DNA of 5,340 nt from Oribacterium sp. UBA3737. GTDB lineage: Bacteria > Bacillota_A > Clostridia > Lachnospirales > Lachnospiraceae. This document shows, piece by piece, positions 1 to 5,340 of the stretch. The stretch spans positions 1 through 5,340 of the forward strand of contig DFGZ01000173.1 of assembly GCA_002371295.1 (NCBI GenBank), written 5' to 3'. Position numbers and translations under genes: made by a program. How positions within the stretch are numbered: position 1 is the first letter of the stretch; every line of letters begins with the position of its first letter. The notes below the pieces were generated by a model that had not been told where the DNA came from, made no database searches, and saw nothing but the letters and a program-made list of their open reading frames with translations.

Positions 1-780
1 GCTGTTGATGCTTATGGTCCTATTGCTGACAATGCCGGCGGAATCGCAGAGATGTCAGGTCTTGATGAGTCTGTAAGGAACATAACCGATAAACTGGATG
101 CTGTCGGTAATACTACAGCAGCCATGGGTAAGGGATTTGCCATAGGTTCAGCGGCCCTTACAGCATTGGCACTTTTCGTTTCTTATGCGGATTCTGTCAA
201 ACTGGACAGCATAAACATTCTTGAAACGAGAGTGACCATCGGACTTCTTATAGGAGGTATGCTTCCGTTTATTTTCAGCGCCTTCACCATGAATTCGGTG
301 TCCAGAGCGGCTTATTCCATGATTGAGGAGGTCCGCAGGCAGTTCCATGCAGATCCGGGAATCATGGAAGGAACCTCACGTCCTGATTATAAGTCCTGTG
401 TGAGCATTTCGACCACAGCCGCACTTCGTGAGATGATAATTCCGGGTGTTCTTGCAGTGGCAGCACCACTCCTCACAGGTCTTTTGCTTGGCGTGGATGC
501 ACTGGGGGGACTTCTGGCGGGTGCCCTTGTGTCTGGTGTCATGCTGGCCATATTCATGTCGAATTCCGGCGGCGCCTGGGATAATGCAAAGAAGTATATA
601 GAGGATGGAAATAACGGCGGAAAGGGCTCAGAGGCACATAAGGCAGCTGTTGTGGGAGATACTGTAGGTGATCCCTTCAAGGATACTTCGGGGCCATCCA
701 TTAATATACTTATTAAACTCATGACTGTGATTTCGCTTGTTTTTGCACCTCTGTTCCTTTCAATAGGCGGATTACTGTGA
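1..780 (+). CDS. hppA: Membrane-bound ion-translocating pyrophosphatase, K+-dependent type, C-terminal part
   Basis: Partial gene: the open frame runs from base 1 to the TGA at 778-780 (259 residues). The family is usually about 650-750 residues, so roughly the N-terminal two thirds lie outside the window; the ATG at 52 is internal. These proteins hydrolyse pyrophosphate at the cytoplasmic face and pump H+ and/or Na+ across the membrane. Visible hallmarks are the Mg-PPi site segment [16 protein letters not shown] near the window start, [10 protein letters not shown] at bases 106-135, the conserved [12 protein letters not shown] near 570-603, and [14 protein letters not shown] near 655-696. 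About five hydrophobic segments fit the last helices of a 16-helix fold. Family knowledge: Ala rather than Lys after GNTT, and Gly rather than Thr three residues later, mark the K+-dependent subfamily. The Glu that helps separate Na+ from H+ pumps lies upstream, so the pumped ion cannot be decided. A terminator follows 43 bases downstream. Confidence 0.96.
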   Translation, partial: AVDAYGPIADNAGGIAEMSGLDESVRNITDKLDAVGNTTAAMGKGFAIGSAALTALALFVSYADSVKLDSINILETRVTIGLLIGGMLPFIFSAFTMNSVSRAAYSMIEEVRRQFHADPGIMEGTSRPDYKSCVSISTTAALREMIIPGVLAVAAPLLTGLLLGVDALGGLLAGALVSGVMLAIFMSNSGGAWDNAKKYIEDGNNGGKGSEAHKAAVVGDTVGDPFKDTSGPSINILIKLMTVISLVFAPLFLSIGGLL

Positions 781-790
781 GATTAACAAA

Positions 791-819
791 TTGATAAGTT
801 CATACTTAGGATATACAAT
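791..819 (+). promoter_or_regulatory. SigA-type promoter for the DUF1015 gene
   Basis: TTGATA at 791-796 and TACAAT at 814-819 are separated by 17 bases, each one or two mismatches from consensus. Transcription would start near 826, about 64 bases before the DUF1015 ATG. The predicted start falls inside the left arm of the terminator hairpin of the upstream gene, so the same hairpin would sit at or near the 5' end of the new transcript. Inferred from sequence only. Confidence 0.55.
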
Positions 820-823
820 ATTC

Positions 824-853
824 AGTCGGAGGAGTTCCTCCGGCTGTTTTTAT
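824..853 (+). terminator. Intrinsic terminator of hppA
   Basis: Arms 824-832 and 837-845 pair over 9 bp, with a CGGAGG/CCTCCG core and one T-G wobble, around the four-base loop AGTT. A run of five T at 847-851 follows. It lies 44 bases after the hppA stop, as expected for rho-independent termination. Confidence 0.88.
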
Positions 854-889
854 CTTACATAAGCAATCAATGAAAGGAACAGGTGAATC

Positions 890-2173
890 ATGGCAATTGT
901 AAAACCATTTAAAGCTATACGTCCAAATAAAGAAGTAGTCAGTGAGGTGGCTTCACTTCCCTATGATGTTTATTCGAGACAGGAGGCAAGAGAGAAAGTT
1001 AAGGGGCATCCTCTGTCTTTTTTAAATATAGACAGGCCGGAAACACAGTTTCCTGAGGATTTCGATATGTACAGTGATGAGGCTTACAATAAAGCAGCAG
1101 ATCTCCTTAACAAAGAGATTTCGGACGGAATCTTTTTGAAAGAGGATACAGCCTGTTACTACATATATGAACTTACTATGGACGGACGTACCCAGACAGG
1201 TATCGCTGCCTTAAGCTCCATAGATGATTATCTCAACAATGTCTGCAAAAAGCATGAGAATACCGTGGAAGAAAAGGAGCAGGACCGTATAAGACATGTG
1301 GACACATGCTCCTGTCAGACCGGACCTATATTCCTTGCATATCGTGAAAGAAAGGAAATCACAGACATAGTCAATGCAGAAAAGCAAAAGGAAGCTCTGT
1401 ATGATTTTGTTTCCGAGGATATTATTCGCCACAGAGTATGGAGGATAGATGATGCAGAAACGGTTTCTGCACTTTTAAAGGAGTTCGAAGTGGTGCCTGC
1501 CACCTATATAGCAGACGGACATCATCGTGCAGCCAGTGCTGTAAAGGTAGGACTCAAGCGTCGGAAGGAGCATCCGGGTTATACAGGTGAAGAGGAGTTC
1601 AATTTCTTCCTTTCCGTGCTGTTCCCGGATAATGAGCTGAAGATCATGGATTATAACCGTATAGTTAAGGATATAAGGGGGCTTTCACCTGAAGATCTTA
1701 TGCTCAGCATCGAGGAGAATTTCATTGTATTTAATGTTAAGGAAGCGTTTGTTCCCAAGGTGAAGGGAGAGATGCTGATGTATATTTCCGGGGAATGGTT
1801 CCTTCTCAGGGCCAAAGAACAGGTAGTAGAGGAACGTAAGGATGATCCTGTAAGGTCTCTTGATGTTTCCATACTTCAGGAGCTTGTGCTTTCACCGCTC
1901 CTCGGAATAAAGGATCCGAGAACCGACAAGCGTATAGAGTTTGTGGGAGGGATCAGGGGCATAAAGGAGCTTGAAAAGAAGGTGAGCCAGTATACCTACG
2001 GTCACGTCATGGACGGAACTATCGAGGAAACCGGACCTGCTGTTGCCTTCGTTATGCATCCGACAGGAATTGATGAGCTTATCAATGTTGCGGATCATCA
2101 GCTTCTCATGCCGCCGAAGTCCACCTGGTTCGAGCCCAAGCTTCGTTCAGGTATATTCATACATGAATTTTAA
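890..2173 (+). CDS. DUF1015 family protein (ParB/SerK-like motif; possible small-molecule kinase)
   Basis: A 427-residue soluble protein covering the full DUF1015 (PF06245) family length. The N-terminus, with VKPFKAIRP and SLPYDVYSRQEAR, is the usual start of the family. Other family landmarks are HPLSFLNIDRPE (about 40-51), RHVDTCSCQTGPIFL (about 135-149), ADGHHRAASA at 208-217, LDVSILQELVLSPLLGI near 324-340, RTDKRIEFVGGIRG just after it, and MPPKSTWFEPKLRSG at 407-421. The DGHHR motif resembles the phosphate-site motif of the ParB/sulfiredoxin fold used by SerK, the archaeal free-serine kinase. In many Clostridia DUF1015 genes lie beside serC and serA, which suggests a link to serine metabolism; here those neighbours are absent, so function remains a hypothesis. 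The ATG at 890 is preceded by AAAGGA (873-878) and AGGTG (881-885). No membrane segment or signal peptide is seen. Family assignment is firm; the biochemical role is not. Confidence 0.93.
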   Translation: MAIVKPFKAIRPNKEVVSEVASLPYDVYSRQEAREKVKGHPLSFLNIDRPETQFPEDFDMYSDEAYNKAADLLNKEISDGIFLKEDTACYYIYELTMDGRTQTGIAALSSIDDYLNNVCKKHENTVEEKEQDRIRHVDTCSCQTGPIFLAYRERKEITDIVNAEKQKEALYDFVSEDIIRHRVWRIDDAETVSALLKEFEVVPATYIADGHHRAASAVKVGLKRRKEHPGYTGEEEFNFFLSVLFPDNELKIMDYNRIVKDIRGLSPEDLMLSIEENFIVFNVKEAFVPKVKGEMLMYISGEWFLLRAKEQVVEERKDDPVRSLDVSILQELVLSPLLGIKDPRTDKRIEFVGGIRGIKELEKKVSQYTYGHVMDGTIEETGPAVAFVMHPTGIDELINVADHQLLMPPKSTWFEPKLRSGIFIHEF

Positions 2174-2200
2174 TAATATTAGCAAAAAATATCAGTTTTT

Positions 2201-2217
2201 GTGAAGCTATGCTTCAC
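2201..2217. repeat. Perfect 7-bp palindrome upstream of the ftsH promoter
   Basis: GTGAAGC (2201-2207) and GCTTCAC (2211-2217) form a perfect inverted repeat around TAT. It starts 28 bases after the DUF1015 stop and ends 9 bases before the ftsH -35 box. No T-run follows on the + strand, and the minus strand shows A-runs after it, so it is not a standard terminator in either direction. A weaker A/T hairpin (2183-2188 with 2196-2201) abuts it. It may be a regulator site for ftsH or a weak 3'-end structure for the upstream mRNA. Confidence 0.5.
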
Positions 2218-2226
2218 TCCGCCGCC

Positions 2227-2255
2227 TTGATTTTAACTCCTGCCTTCTTTATAAT
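2227..2255 (+). promoter_or_regulatory. SigA-type promoter of ftsH
   Basis: TTGATT at 2227-2232 and a perfect TATAAT at 2250-2255 are separated by 17 bases. A second TATAAT (2256-2261) directly follows but is badly spaced from the -35. Transcription would start near 2262, leaving a leader of about 50 bases before the preferred ATG at 2312. No CIRCE (HrcA-type) repeat is seen around it. Confidence 0.75.
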
Positions 2256-2295
2256 TATAATAACTGTTAAAAGCAGTAAGTATAACTTCATATCA

Positions 2296-2305
2296 GGGGA
2301 TGGAG
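2296..2305 (+). promoter_or_regulatory. Ribosome binding site that selects the ftsH start at 2312
   Basis: The purine-rich stretch GGGGATGGAG contains GGAG at 2302-2305, six bases before ATG 2312. The upstream in-frame ATG at 2300 is inside this site, and its only possible Shine-Dalgarno (AGGGG, 2295-2299) touches it with no spacer. The spacing therefore favours 2312. Confidence 0.7.
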
Positions 2306-2311
2306 AATCAG

Positions 2312-4462
2312 ATGGATAACAATAACAGCAAGGGTAATGACGGGAAGAGATTTAATCATTCCAGCCAGACATTTATCATTTTGATCATCGCGGCGGTTAT
2401 TACTTTCTTTGTATACACATTGATAAGAGGATTTTTTGTATCCGGTGTTACACAGGAGGTGAGCTATACAGAATTTATTTCCATGATCGACGGAAATCAG
2501 ATTTCCCGAGTAGAGTGGAGAGATTCTGATATCACGATTTTTCCCAAGTCAACTGTGGACAAATCAAGTATAGGCGATTCATCAGGCATGGATCAGTACA
2601 GTCAGTACATTAATCAGATGAACATCAGGTATTTTGTTGTTCCGATCAATGCTGATGCCGAAAATCTGGTTGATCGTATGTTAAGGCACGACATCGAGAT
2701 ATACAAGTCTAAGCCTGACAATTCGGGATATATCATGGAAGCGATGATAAGCATCGTTATTCCCTTCGTACTTATATTCATTATCATGAATATGACCATG
2801 CGACGTATGGGAAGCGGCGGCGGTGGAATCATGGGAGTCGGAAAGTCTACTGCCAAGATGTACATGCAGAAGGAAACAGGTGTTACCTTTAAGGATGTGG
2901 CAGGAGAGGATGAAGCCAAGGAGTCTCTCGTGGAGATCGTAGACTTCCTTCATAATCCAACCAAGTACACAGCTATCGGCGCCAAGCTTCCCAAGGGTGC
3001 CCTTCTCGTAGGACCTCCCGGAACAGGTAAGACACTTCTTGCAAAGGCAGTTGCCGGAGAGGCACAGGTTCCTTTCTACAGTCTTTCCGGTTCGGACTTT
3101 GTAGAGATGTTCGTAGGTGTAGGTGCCAGCCGTGTAAGAGACCTTTTTAAAAATGCAACACAGTCTGCACCATGTATCATTTTCATAGATGAGATCGATG
3201 CCATCGGTAAGACCAGAGATACACGTTACGGCGGTAATGATGAGCGTGAGCAGACTCTCAATCAGCTGCTTTCGGAAATGGATGGTTTTGATGCCTCCAA
3301 GGGAATCATGGTCATGGGTGCTACCAACAGACCTGAGATTCTTGATCCGGCTCTTTTAAGACCCGGACGTTTCGACAGACGTATCGTTGTTGAAAAGCCG
3401 GATCTCAAGGGACGTGTCAATATCCTGAAGGTTCATGCCAAGGATGTTCAGCTGGATGACACTGTTGATTTCAATGAAATCGCACTTGCCACATCCGGAG
3501 CGGTTGGTGCAGATCTTGCCAACATGATGAACGAGGCTGCCATAACAGCAGTTAAGCATGGACGCAAGAAGGTATCCCAGGCGGATCTTTTTGAGGCTGT
3601 AGAAGTAGTACTTGTTGGTAAGGAAAAGAAAGACCGTATCCTTTCTCAGGAGGAGAGACGTATCGTATCCTATCACGAGGTCGGACATGCCCTGGTATCC
3701 GCTATTCAGAAGGATGCAGAACCGGTACAGAAGATCACTATCGTTCCGAGAACCATGGGTGCACTTGGATATGTAATGCAGGTTCCCGAAGAGGAAAAAT
3801 ATCTAAATACAAAGGCTGAGCTTCACGCCATGCTTGTTGGATATCTCGGTGGAAGGGCCGCAGAGGAGATCGTTTTTGATACAGTCACAACAGGTGCTTC
3901 CAATGATATCGAGAAGGCAACAAAGCTTGCAAGAGCCATGGTCACACAGTATGGTATGACCGAGAAGTTCGGACTTATGGGACTTGCAACTCAGGAATCT
4001 TTGTATCTCAATACCGGACGTTCAGTTATGAATTGCGGAGACGATACAGCTACTCAGGTTGATATCGAGGTAATGCGCATACTCAAGGAATGTTACGAAG
4101 AGGCAAAGGATATTCTCAGCAGGAACAGATTTGCTCTTGACCGTATAGCAGAATATCTTATTGAGAGAGAAACCATTACCGGTAAAGAGTTCCTTCATAT
4201 ACTTCATGATGTTCAGAAGGAAGAAGATATGAAGCTTCATCCTGAGAAGTATGCATCGGCAGAGACCGAAGAAAGCCATGTCGAAGCTGATTCTACAGGC
4301 GTTTATGTTTCATCTGATGCCGAAAGCATAACGGATGGTTCATCTGATTCAGCCGGCACTAAGTCAGAGGGTGGGAAGACACCTTTTGAAGAAGTGAGGG
4401 CTATGTATGCGGCCCAGGAAGTGACTGAGCAGGCAGAGAACAGCGGGAATTCAGAGAATTAA
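2312..4462 (+). CDS. ftsH: ATP-dependent zinc metalloprotease FtsH
   Basis: Membrane-anchored AAA+ protease that forms hexamers and degrades misassembled membrane proteins and some cytosolic regulators. From ATG 2312 it has 716 residues; the ATG at 2300 would add MENQ but is poorly placed for ribosome binding. In 2312 numbering: a first membrane helix at about 20-38, an extracytoplasmic domain of about 100 residues, a second helix at about 145-161, a glycine-rich linker (GSGGGG), Walker A GPPGTGKT at 234-241, pore loop FVG at 267-269, Walker B IIFIDEID with D293/E294, the second region of homology ending [10 protein letters not shown] with arginine fingers R353 and R356, the zinc site HEVGH at 455-459, and the third zinc ligand D532 in TTGASND. 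All catalytic residues are present. The last 65 or so residues form an acidic, Ser/Thr/Gly-rich tail, probably disordered, making the protein longer than the usual 600-650. It has its own promoter and terminator and is not beside tilS or hpt, its common partners in Firmicutes. Confidence 0.98.
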   Translation: MDNNNSKGNDGKRFNHSSQTFIILIIAAVITFFVYTLIRGFFVSGVTQEVSYTEFISMIDGNQISRVEWRDSDITIFPKSTVDKSSIGDSSGMDQYSQYINQMNIRYFVVPINADAENLVDRMLRHDIEIYKSKPDNSGYIMEAMISIVIPFVLIFIIMNMTMRRMGSGGGGIMGVGKSTAKMYMQKETGVTFKDVAGEDEAKESLVEIVDFLHNPTKYTAIGAKLPKGALLVGPPGTGKTLLAKAVAGEAQVPFYSLSGSDFVEMFVGVGASRVRDLFKNATQSAPCIIFIDEIDAIGKTRDTRYGGNDEREQTLNQLLSEMDGFDASKGIMVMGATNRPEILDPALLRPGRFDRRIVVEKPDLKGRVNILKVHAKDVQLDDTVDFNEIALATSGAVGADLANMMNEAAITAVKHGRKKVSQADLFEAVEVVLVGKEKKDRILSQEERRIVSYHEVGHALVSAIQKDAEPVQKITIVPRTMGALGYVMQVPEEEKYLNTKAELHAMLVGYLGGRAAEEIVFDTVTTGASNDIEKATKLARAMVTQYGMTEKFGLMGLATQESLYLNTGRSVMNCGDDTATQVDIEVMRILKECYEEAKDILSRNRFALDRIAEYLIERETITGKEFLHILHDVQKEEDMKLHPEKYASAETEESHVEADSTGVYVSSDAESITDGSSDSAGTKSEGGKTPFEEVRAMYAAQEVTEQAENSGNSEN

Positions 4463-4482
4463 AAAACTTTGAACATAATATT

Positions 4483-4522
4483 AAGTGTCAGGATATACAG
4501 AATCCTGGCACTTTTATTTTTT
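4483..4522 (+). terminator. Intrinsic terminator of ftsH
   Basis: Arms 4484-4494 and 4502-4512 pair over 11 bp with one G-T wobble, closing a seven-base loop (ATACAGA). A T-rich tract follows at 4512-4522, interrupted by one A. It starts 21 bases after the ftsH stop. Confidence 0.9.
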
Positions 4523-4572
4523 GAAGATAATCAGTTAAGACATATAAGAATCTGTTCAAGAGAATCAGGAAG

Positions 4573-4610
4573 TTTGTGACTAGGATCATTTACATGACAG
4601 TAGTCACAAA
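4573..4610. repeat. Perfect 10-bp inverted repeat, candidate operator or cruciform
   Basis: TTTGTGACTA (4573-4582) and TAGTCACAAA (4601-4610) are exact reverse complements separated by 18 bases. Inside the spacer TCAT (4586-4589) and ATGA (4594-4597) also pair around TTAC on the same centre. The folded form would be a 10-bp stem, a 3x3 internal loop and a 4-bp stem with a tetraloop. No T-run follows on either strand, so it is not a normal terminator for the leftward HTH gene that ends 22 bases to the right. Its right arm overlaps the -35 position of the adjacent rightward promoter, as an operator would. Confidence 0.65.
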
Positions 4611-4632
4611 TATGAATCATATATGCTATAAT
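4603..4632 (+). promoter_or_regulatory. Extended -10 promoter pointing into the HTH gene (antisense)
   Basis: TGCTATAAT at 4624-4632 is a perfect extended -10 element. With an 18-base spacer the -35 would be GTCACA (4603-4608), matching consensus at four of six positions and lying in the right arm of the inverted repeat. Transcription would start near 4639 and run antisense through the whole HTH gene. No convincing + strand coding sequence follows before 5161. It could make an antisense or long leader RNA, or be a relic. Confidence 0.4.
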
Positions 4633-4886
4633 TAAGCATGTTTTTCTCCGTTTATGCAGAACTCAAAGACGTCTGTTGGCGGGACACCCAGTCTTGCACA
4701 CAACATGGCAATTGATTTCAGTGTAAGTGGTTTGTCAGTACGGAGCTTTTGTACCATGCTTGAAGAGATCTCCATTTTGTTGACCAGATCGTATTGGGAG
4801 ATTTTCTTCTTTTTCAGAGTACGCCAAAAGGGTGCATAAGAGATCATGTCGTCATAAGATGTCTGTTCGAAAAAATTGAAATCCAT
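4632..4886 (-). CDS. Small Cro/CI-type (XRE family) helix-turn-helix regulator
   Basis: 84 residues, nearly all one DNA-binding domain of the HTH_26 / Cro-CI kind. The recognisable family pattern is ISYAPFWRTLKKKKISQYDLV (residues 15-35), then the predicted turn and recognition helix EISSSMVQKLRTDKP (39-53), and SIAMLCARLGVPPTDVFEF (58-76). There is no sensor or partner domain, so it probably acts as a small dimeric repressor or accessory regulator. The start at 4886 is supported by AAAGGA (4894-4899 on the minus strand) seven bases upstream; the family-like internal Met14 has no ribosome binding site. The first 13 residues are an extra N-terminal extension. It stands alone: no toxin-like partner overlaps it. 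It is convergent with ftsH and divergent from the metallophosphoesterase gene. Its target is unknown; the inverted repeat just beyond its stop and the palindromes upstream of its start are candidate sites. No good promoter was found upstream on its strand. Confidence 0.88.
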   Translation of the reverse strand: MDFNFFEQTSYDDMISYAPFWRTLKKKKISQYDLVNKMEISSSMVQKLRTDKPLTLKSIAMLCARLGVPPTDVFEFCINGEKHA

Positions 4887-4893
4887 AATTATA

Positions 4894-4899
4894 TCCTTT
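4894..4899 (-). promoter_or_regulatory. Ribosome binding site of the HTH gene
   Basis: Reads AAAGGA on the minus strand, seven bases before the ATG at 4886. It is the reason for choosing that start over the internal Met14. Confidence 0.75.
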
Positions 4900-4917
4900 A
4901 ATAAATGGACAAGTTTT

Positions 4918-5017
4918 TCAGAAGGAAAAACTCAAAGTGTTAAGATACCGGGAGTGATCGACCACCGATATCATAGGGCTGCGGTATGCATCATAACTGA
5001 GTTTCAAATCCTTTTGA
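4918..5017. other. Long multi-part imperfect hairpin (structured RNA or palindromic element)
   Basis: Four nested helices share one axis: 4918-4925 with 5010-5017 (8 bp, one G-T), 4928-4934 with 4998-5004 (AAACTCA/TGAGTTT, perfect), 4939-4942 with 4994-4997 (GTTA/TAAC), and 4945-4950 with 4982-4987 (ATACCG/CGGTAT, perfect). They are broken by small internal loops and one 4-base bulge. The 31-base apical region has a possible ATCG/CGAT mini-hairpin (4957-4960 with 4966-4969). The total is about 25 bp over 100 bases. It lies between two divergent genes, so it could be a leader RNA for either, a dispersed palindromic repeat, or a regulator site. I do not match it to any riboswitch consensus I know. 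Which strand is transcribed is not known. Confidence 0.55.
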
Positions 5018-5040
5018 TACCCACATCACTTGATTATAAT
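5014..5040 (+). promoter_or_regulatory. Weak candidate promoter for the metallophosphoesterase gene
   Basis: TTGATA at 5014-5019 and a perfect TATAAT at 5035-5040 point toward the downstream gene, but the spacer is only 15 bases, shorter than normal. Transcription would start near 5047, about 115 bases before the ATG. An alternative is TTGAAA (4876-4881) with a poor -10 at 4899-4904, which would place the whole hairpin region in the leader. Confidence 0.3.
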
Positions 5041-5057
5041 TCCTGAATACGGAATTA
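5037..5057. repeat. Perfect 7-bp hairpin with 7-base loop
   Basis: TAATTCC (5037-5043) and GGAATTA (5051-5057) pair exactly around TGAATAC. No T-run follows on the + strand. It stands 20 bases right of the long hairpin and may form part of one structured leader with it. A third, weaker pairing (ATGAC 5072-5076 with GTCAT 5094-5098) follows. Confidence 0.5.
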
Positions 5058-5144
5058 CAGATGATTGTTCAATGACGCCATGTTCCCCTCTAGGTCATAT
5101 CTTCGGTTTATCAGATTAAATCGAATGATGCACGTTGGTTATTA

Positions 5145-5150
5145 TAAAGG
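5145..5150 (+). promoter_or_regulatory. Ribosome binding site of the metallophosphoesterase gene
   Basis: TAAAGG ends ten bases before the ATG at 5161. Earlier in-frame ATGs at 5125 and 5128 have no such site in front of them, which favours 5161. Confidence 0.55.
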
Positions 5151-5160
5151 CATAAATAAA

Positions 5161-5340
5161 ATGTTATCTATAGCAATATTTTTAATAATTTTTATAGTGT
5201 TATGTAGCGTTATCACCATAACTATATCAGAATGGGAAAGAAATAAACTTAAAATATTTGAATATAATTTATTTTCTAAGAAGATTAAAAAAGAACACAG
5301 ATTTGTTTTTATATCAGATCTTCATGAAAAAGAGTTCGGC
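5161..5340 (+). CDS. Membrane-anchored calcineurin-like metallophosphoesterase, N-terminal part
   Basis: The first 60 codons are present and the gene runs off the window. Residues 1-22 are a strongly hydrophobic stretch (MLSIAIFLIIFIVLCSVITI...), an uncleaved anchor or signal peptide, followed by a basic linker (SKKIKKEH). RFVFISDLHEKEFG at 47-60 is the first metal-binding motif of the calcineurin-like phosphoesterase fold, with D53 and H55 as the expected two-metal ligands, as in YkuE-type proteins. The family hydrolyses phosphoesters; the substrate cannot be told from this fragment, and the remaining metal ligands lie beyond the window. In-frame starts at 5125 or 5128 would put MMHVGYYKGINK in front, but 5161 has the better ribosome binding site. 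Hand-counted GC over these 180 bases is about 23%, far below the roughly 45-55% in stretches of ftsH, and TTA/ATA/AAA codons dominate, suggesting acquired DNA or a relaxed-composition gene. Confidence 0.85.
   Translation, partial: MLSIAIFLIIFIVLCSVITITISEWERNKLKIFEYNLFSKKIKKEHRFVFISDLHEKEFG

Noticed and set aside
148..722. Minus-strand open frames within hppA, the DUF1015 gene and ftsH
   Set aside because: They are complementary shadows of well-identified genes, without ribosome binding sites or family motifs.
2183..2201. A/T hairpin CAAAAA/TTTTTG as a terminator of the DUF1015 gene
   Set aside because: The stem is only one G-C and five A-T pairs and its T-run is part of the stem, with no U tract after it. 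Too weak to call.
2300..2311. ftsH start at ATG 2300
   Set aside because: Possible, but its only Shine-Dalgarno touches the start codon, whereas ATG 2312 has GGAG at an ideal six-base spacing.
4654..4839. 61-codon open frame on the + strand across the HTH gene
   Set aside because: It lies wholly antisense to the recognisable HTH protein, has no ribosome binding site and no familiar motif. A 25-codon frame from ATG 4638 is rejected for the same reasons.
4990..5025. tRNA-like T-loop (TTCAAATCC) in the intergenic region
   Set aside because: The flanking bases do not form a T stem, and no acceptor, D or anticodon arms fit around it.
4876..5046. Open + strand frame through the long hairpin, ending at TGA 5044-5046
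   Set aside because: It has no ATG, only TTG (4876) or GTG (4954) starts without a suitable ribosome binding site, and the DNA is constrained by the palindrome. Treated as non-coding.
4887..5160. CRISPR array, insertion sequence or known riboswitch
   Set aside because: No direct repeats with regular spacers, no transposase fragment or target duplication, and no riboswitch consensus I recognise (TPP, SAM, FMN, T-box, cobalamin, c-di-GMP and glycine considered by eye).

Overview
The window looks like chromosome from a Gram-positive anaerobe of the class Clostridia, most likely Lachnospiraceae (Butyrivibrio/Roseburia-like). This is inferred from a K+-dependent-type membrane pyrophosphatase, a DUF1015 protein, a clostridial-style FtsH, consensus SigA-type promoters and AGGAG/AAAGG ribosome binding sites. 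No rRNA or marker gene is present to fix the genus.

Layout. Positions 1-780 hold the C-terminal third of a membrane-bound, ion-pumping pyrophosphatase (hppA), which began before the window. A strong intrinsic terminator (824-853) follows. A good promoter (791-819) lies just before it and seems to fire through the hairpin into a DUF1015 gene (890-2173). Next, a consensus promoter (TTGATT-17-TATAAT, 2227-2255) drives ftsH (best start 2312, end 4462), the membrane-anchored AAA+ zinc protease, closed by an 11-bp terminator hairpin (4483-4522). All three genes are co-directional, but each appears to have its own transcription signals.

From about 4523 the region looks more accessory. It contains a perfect 10-bp inverted repeat just upstream of an extended -10 promoter pointing right (4573-4632), a small leftward Cro/CI-type HTH regulator (4632-4886), and a 274-bp divergent intergenic region. 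That intergenic region carries a long, multi-part imperfect hairpin (4918-5017) followed by a second perfect hairpin (5037-5057). The window ends in the start of an AT-rich gene for a membrane-anchored calcineurin-like metallophosphoesterase (5161 onward).

Functional reading. The left two thirds are housekeeping: pyrophosphate-driven ion pumping, a DUF1015 protein with a ParB/SerK-like DGHHR motif, and membrane protein quality control. No classic defence system, CRISPR array, transposase or toxin-antitoxin pair is visible. The best candidates for something undescribed are the structured element at 4918-5057 and the inverted-repeat promoter aimed antisense into the HTH gene. Both need comparative genomics or transcript data to interpret.
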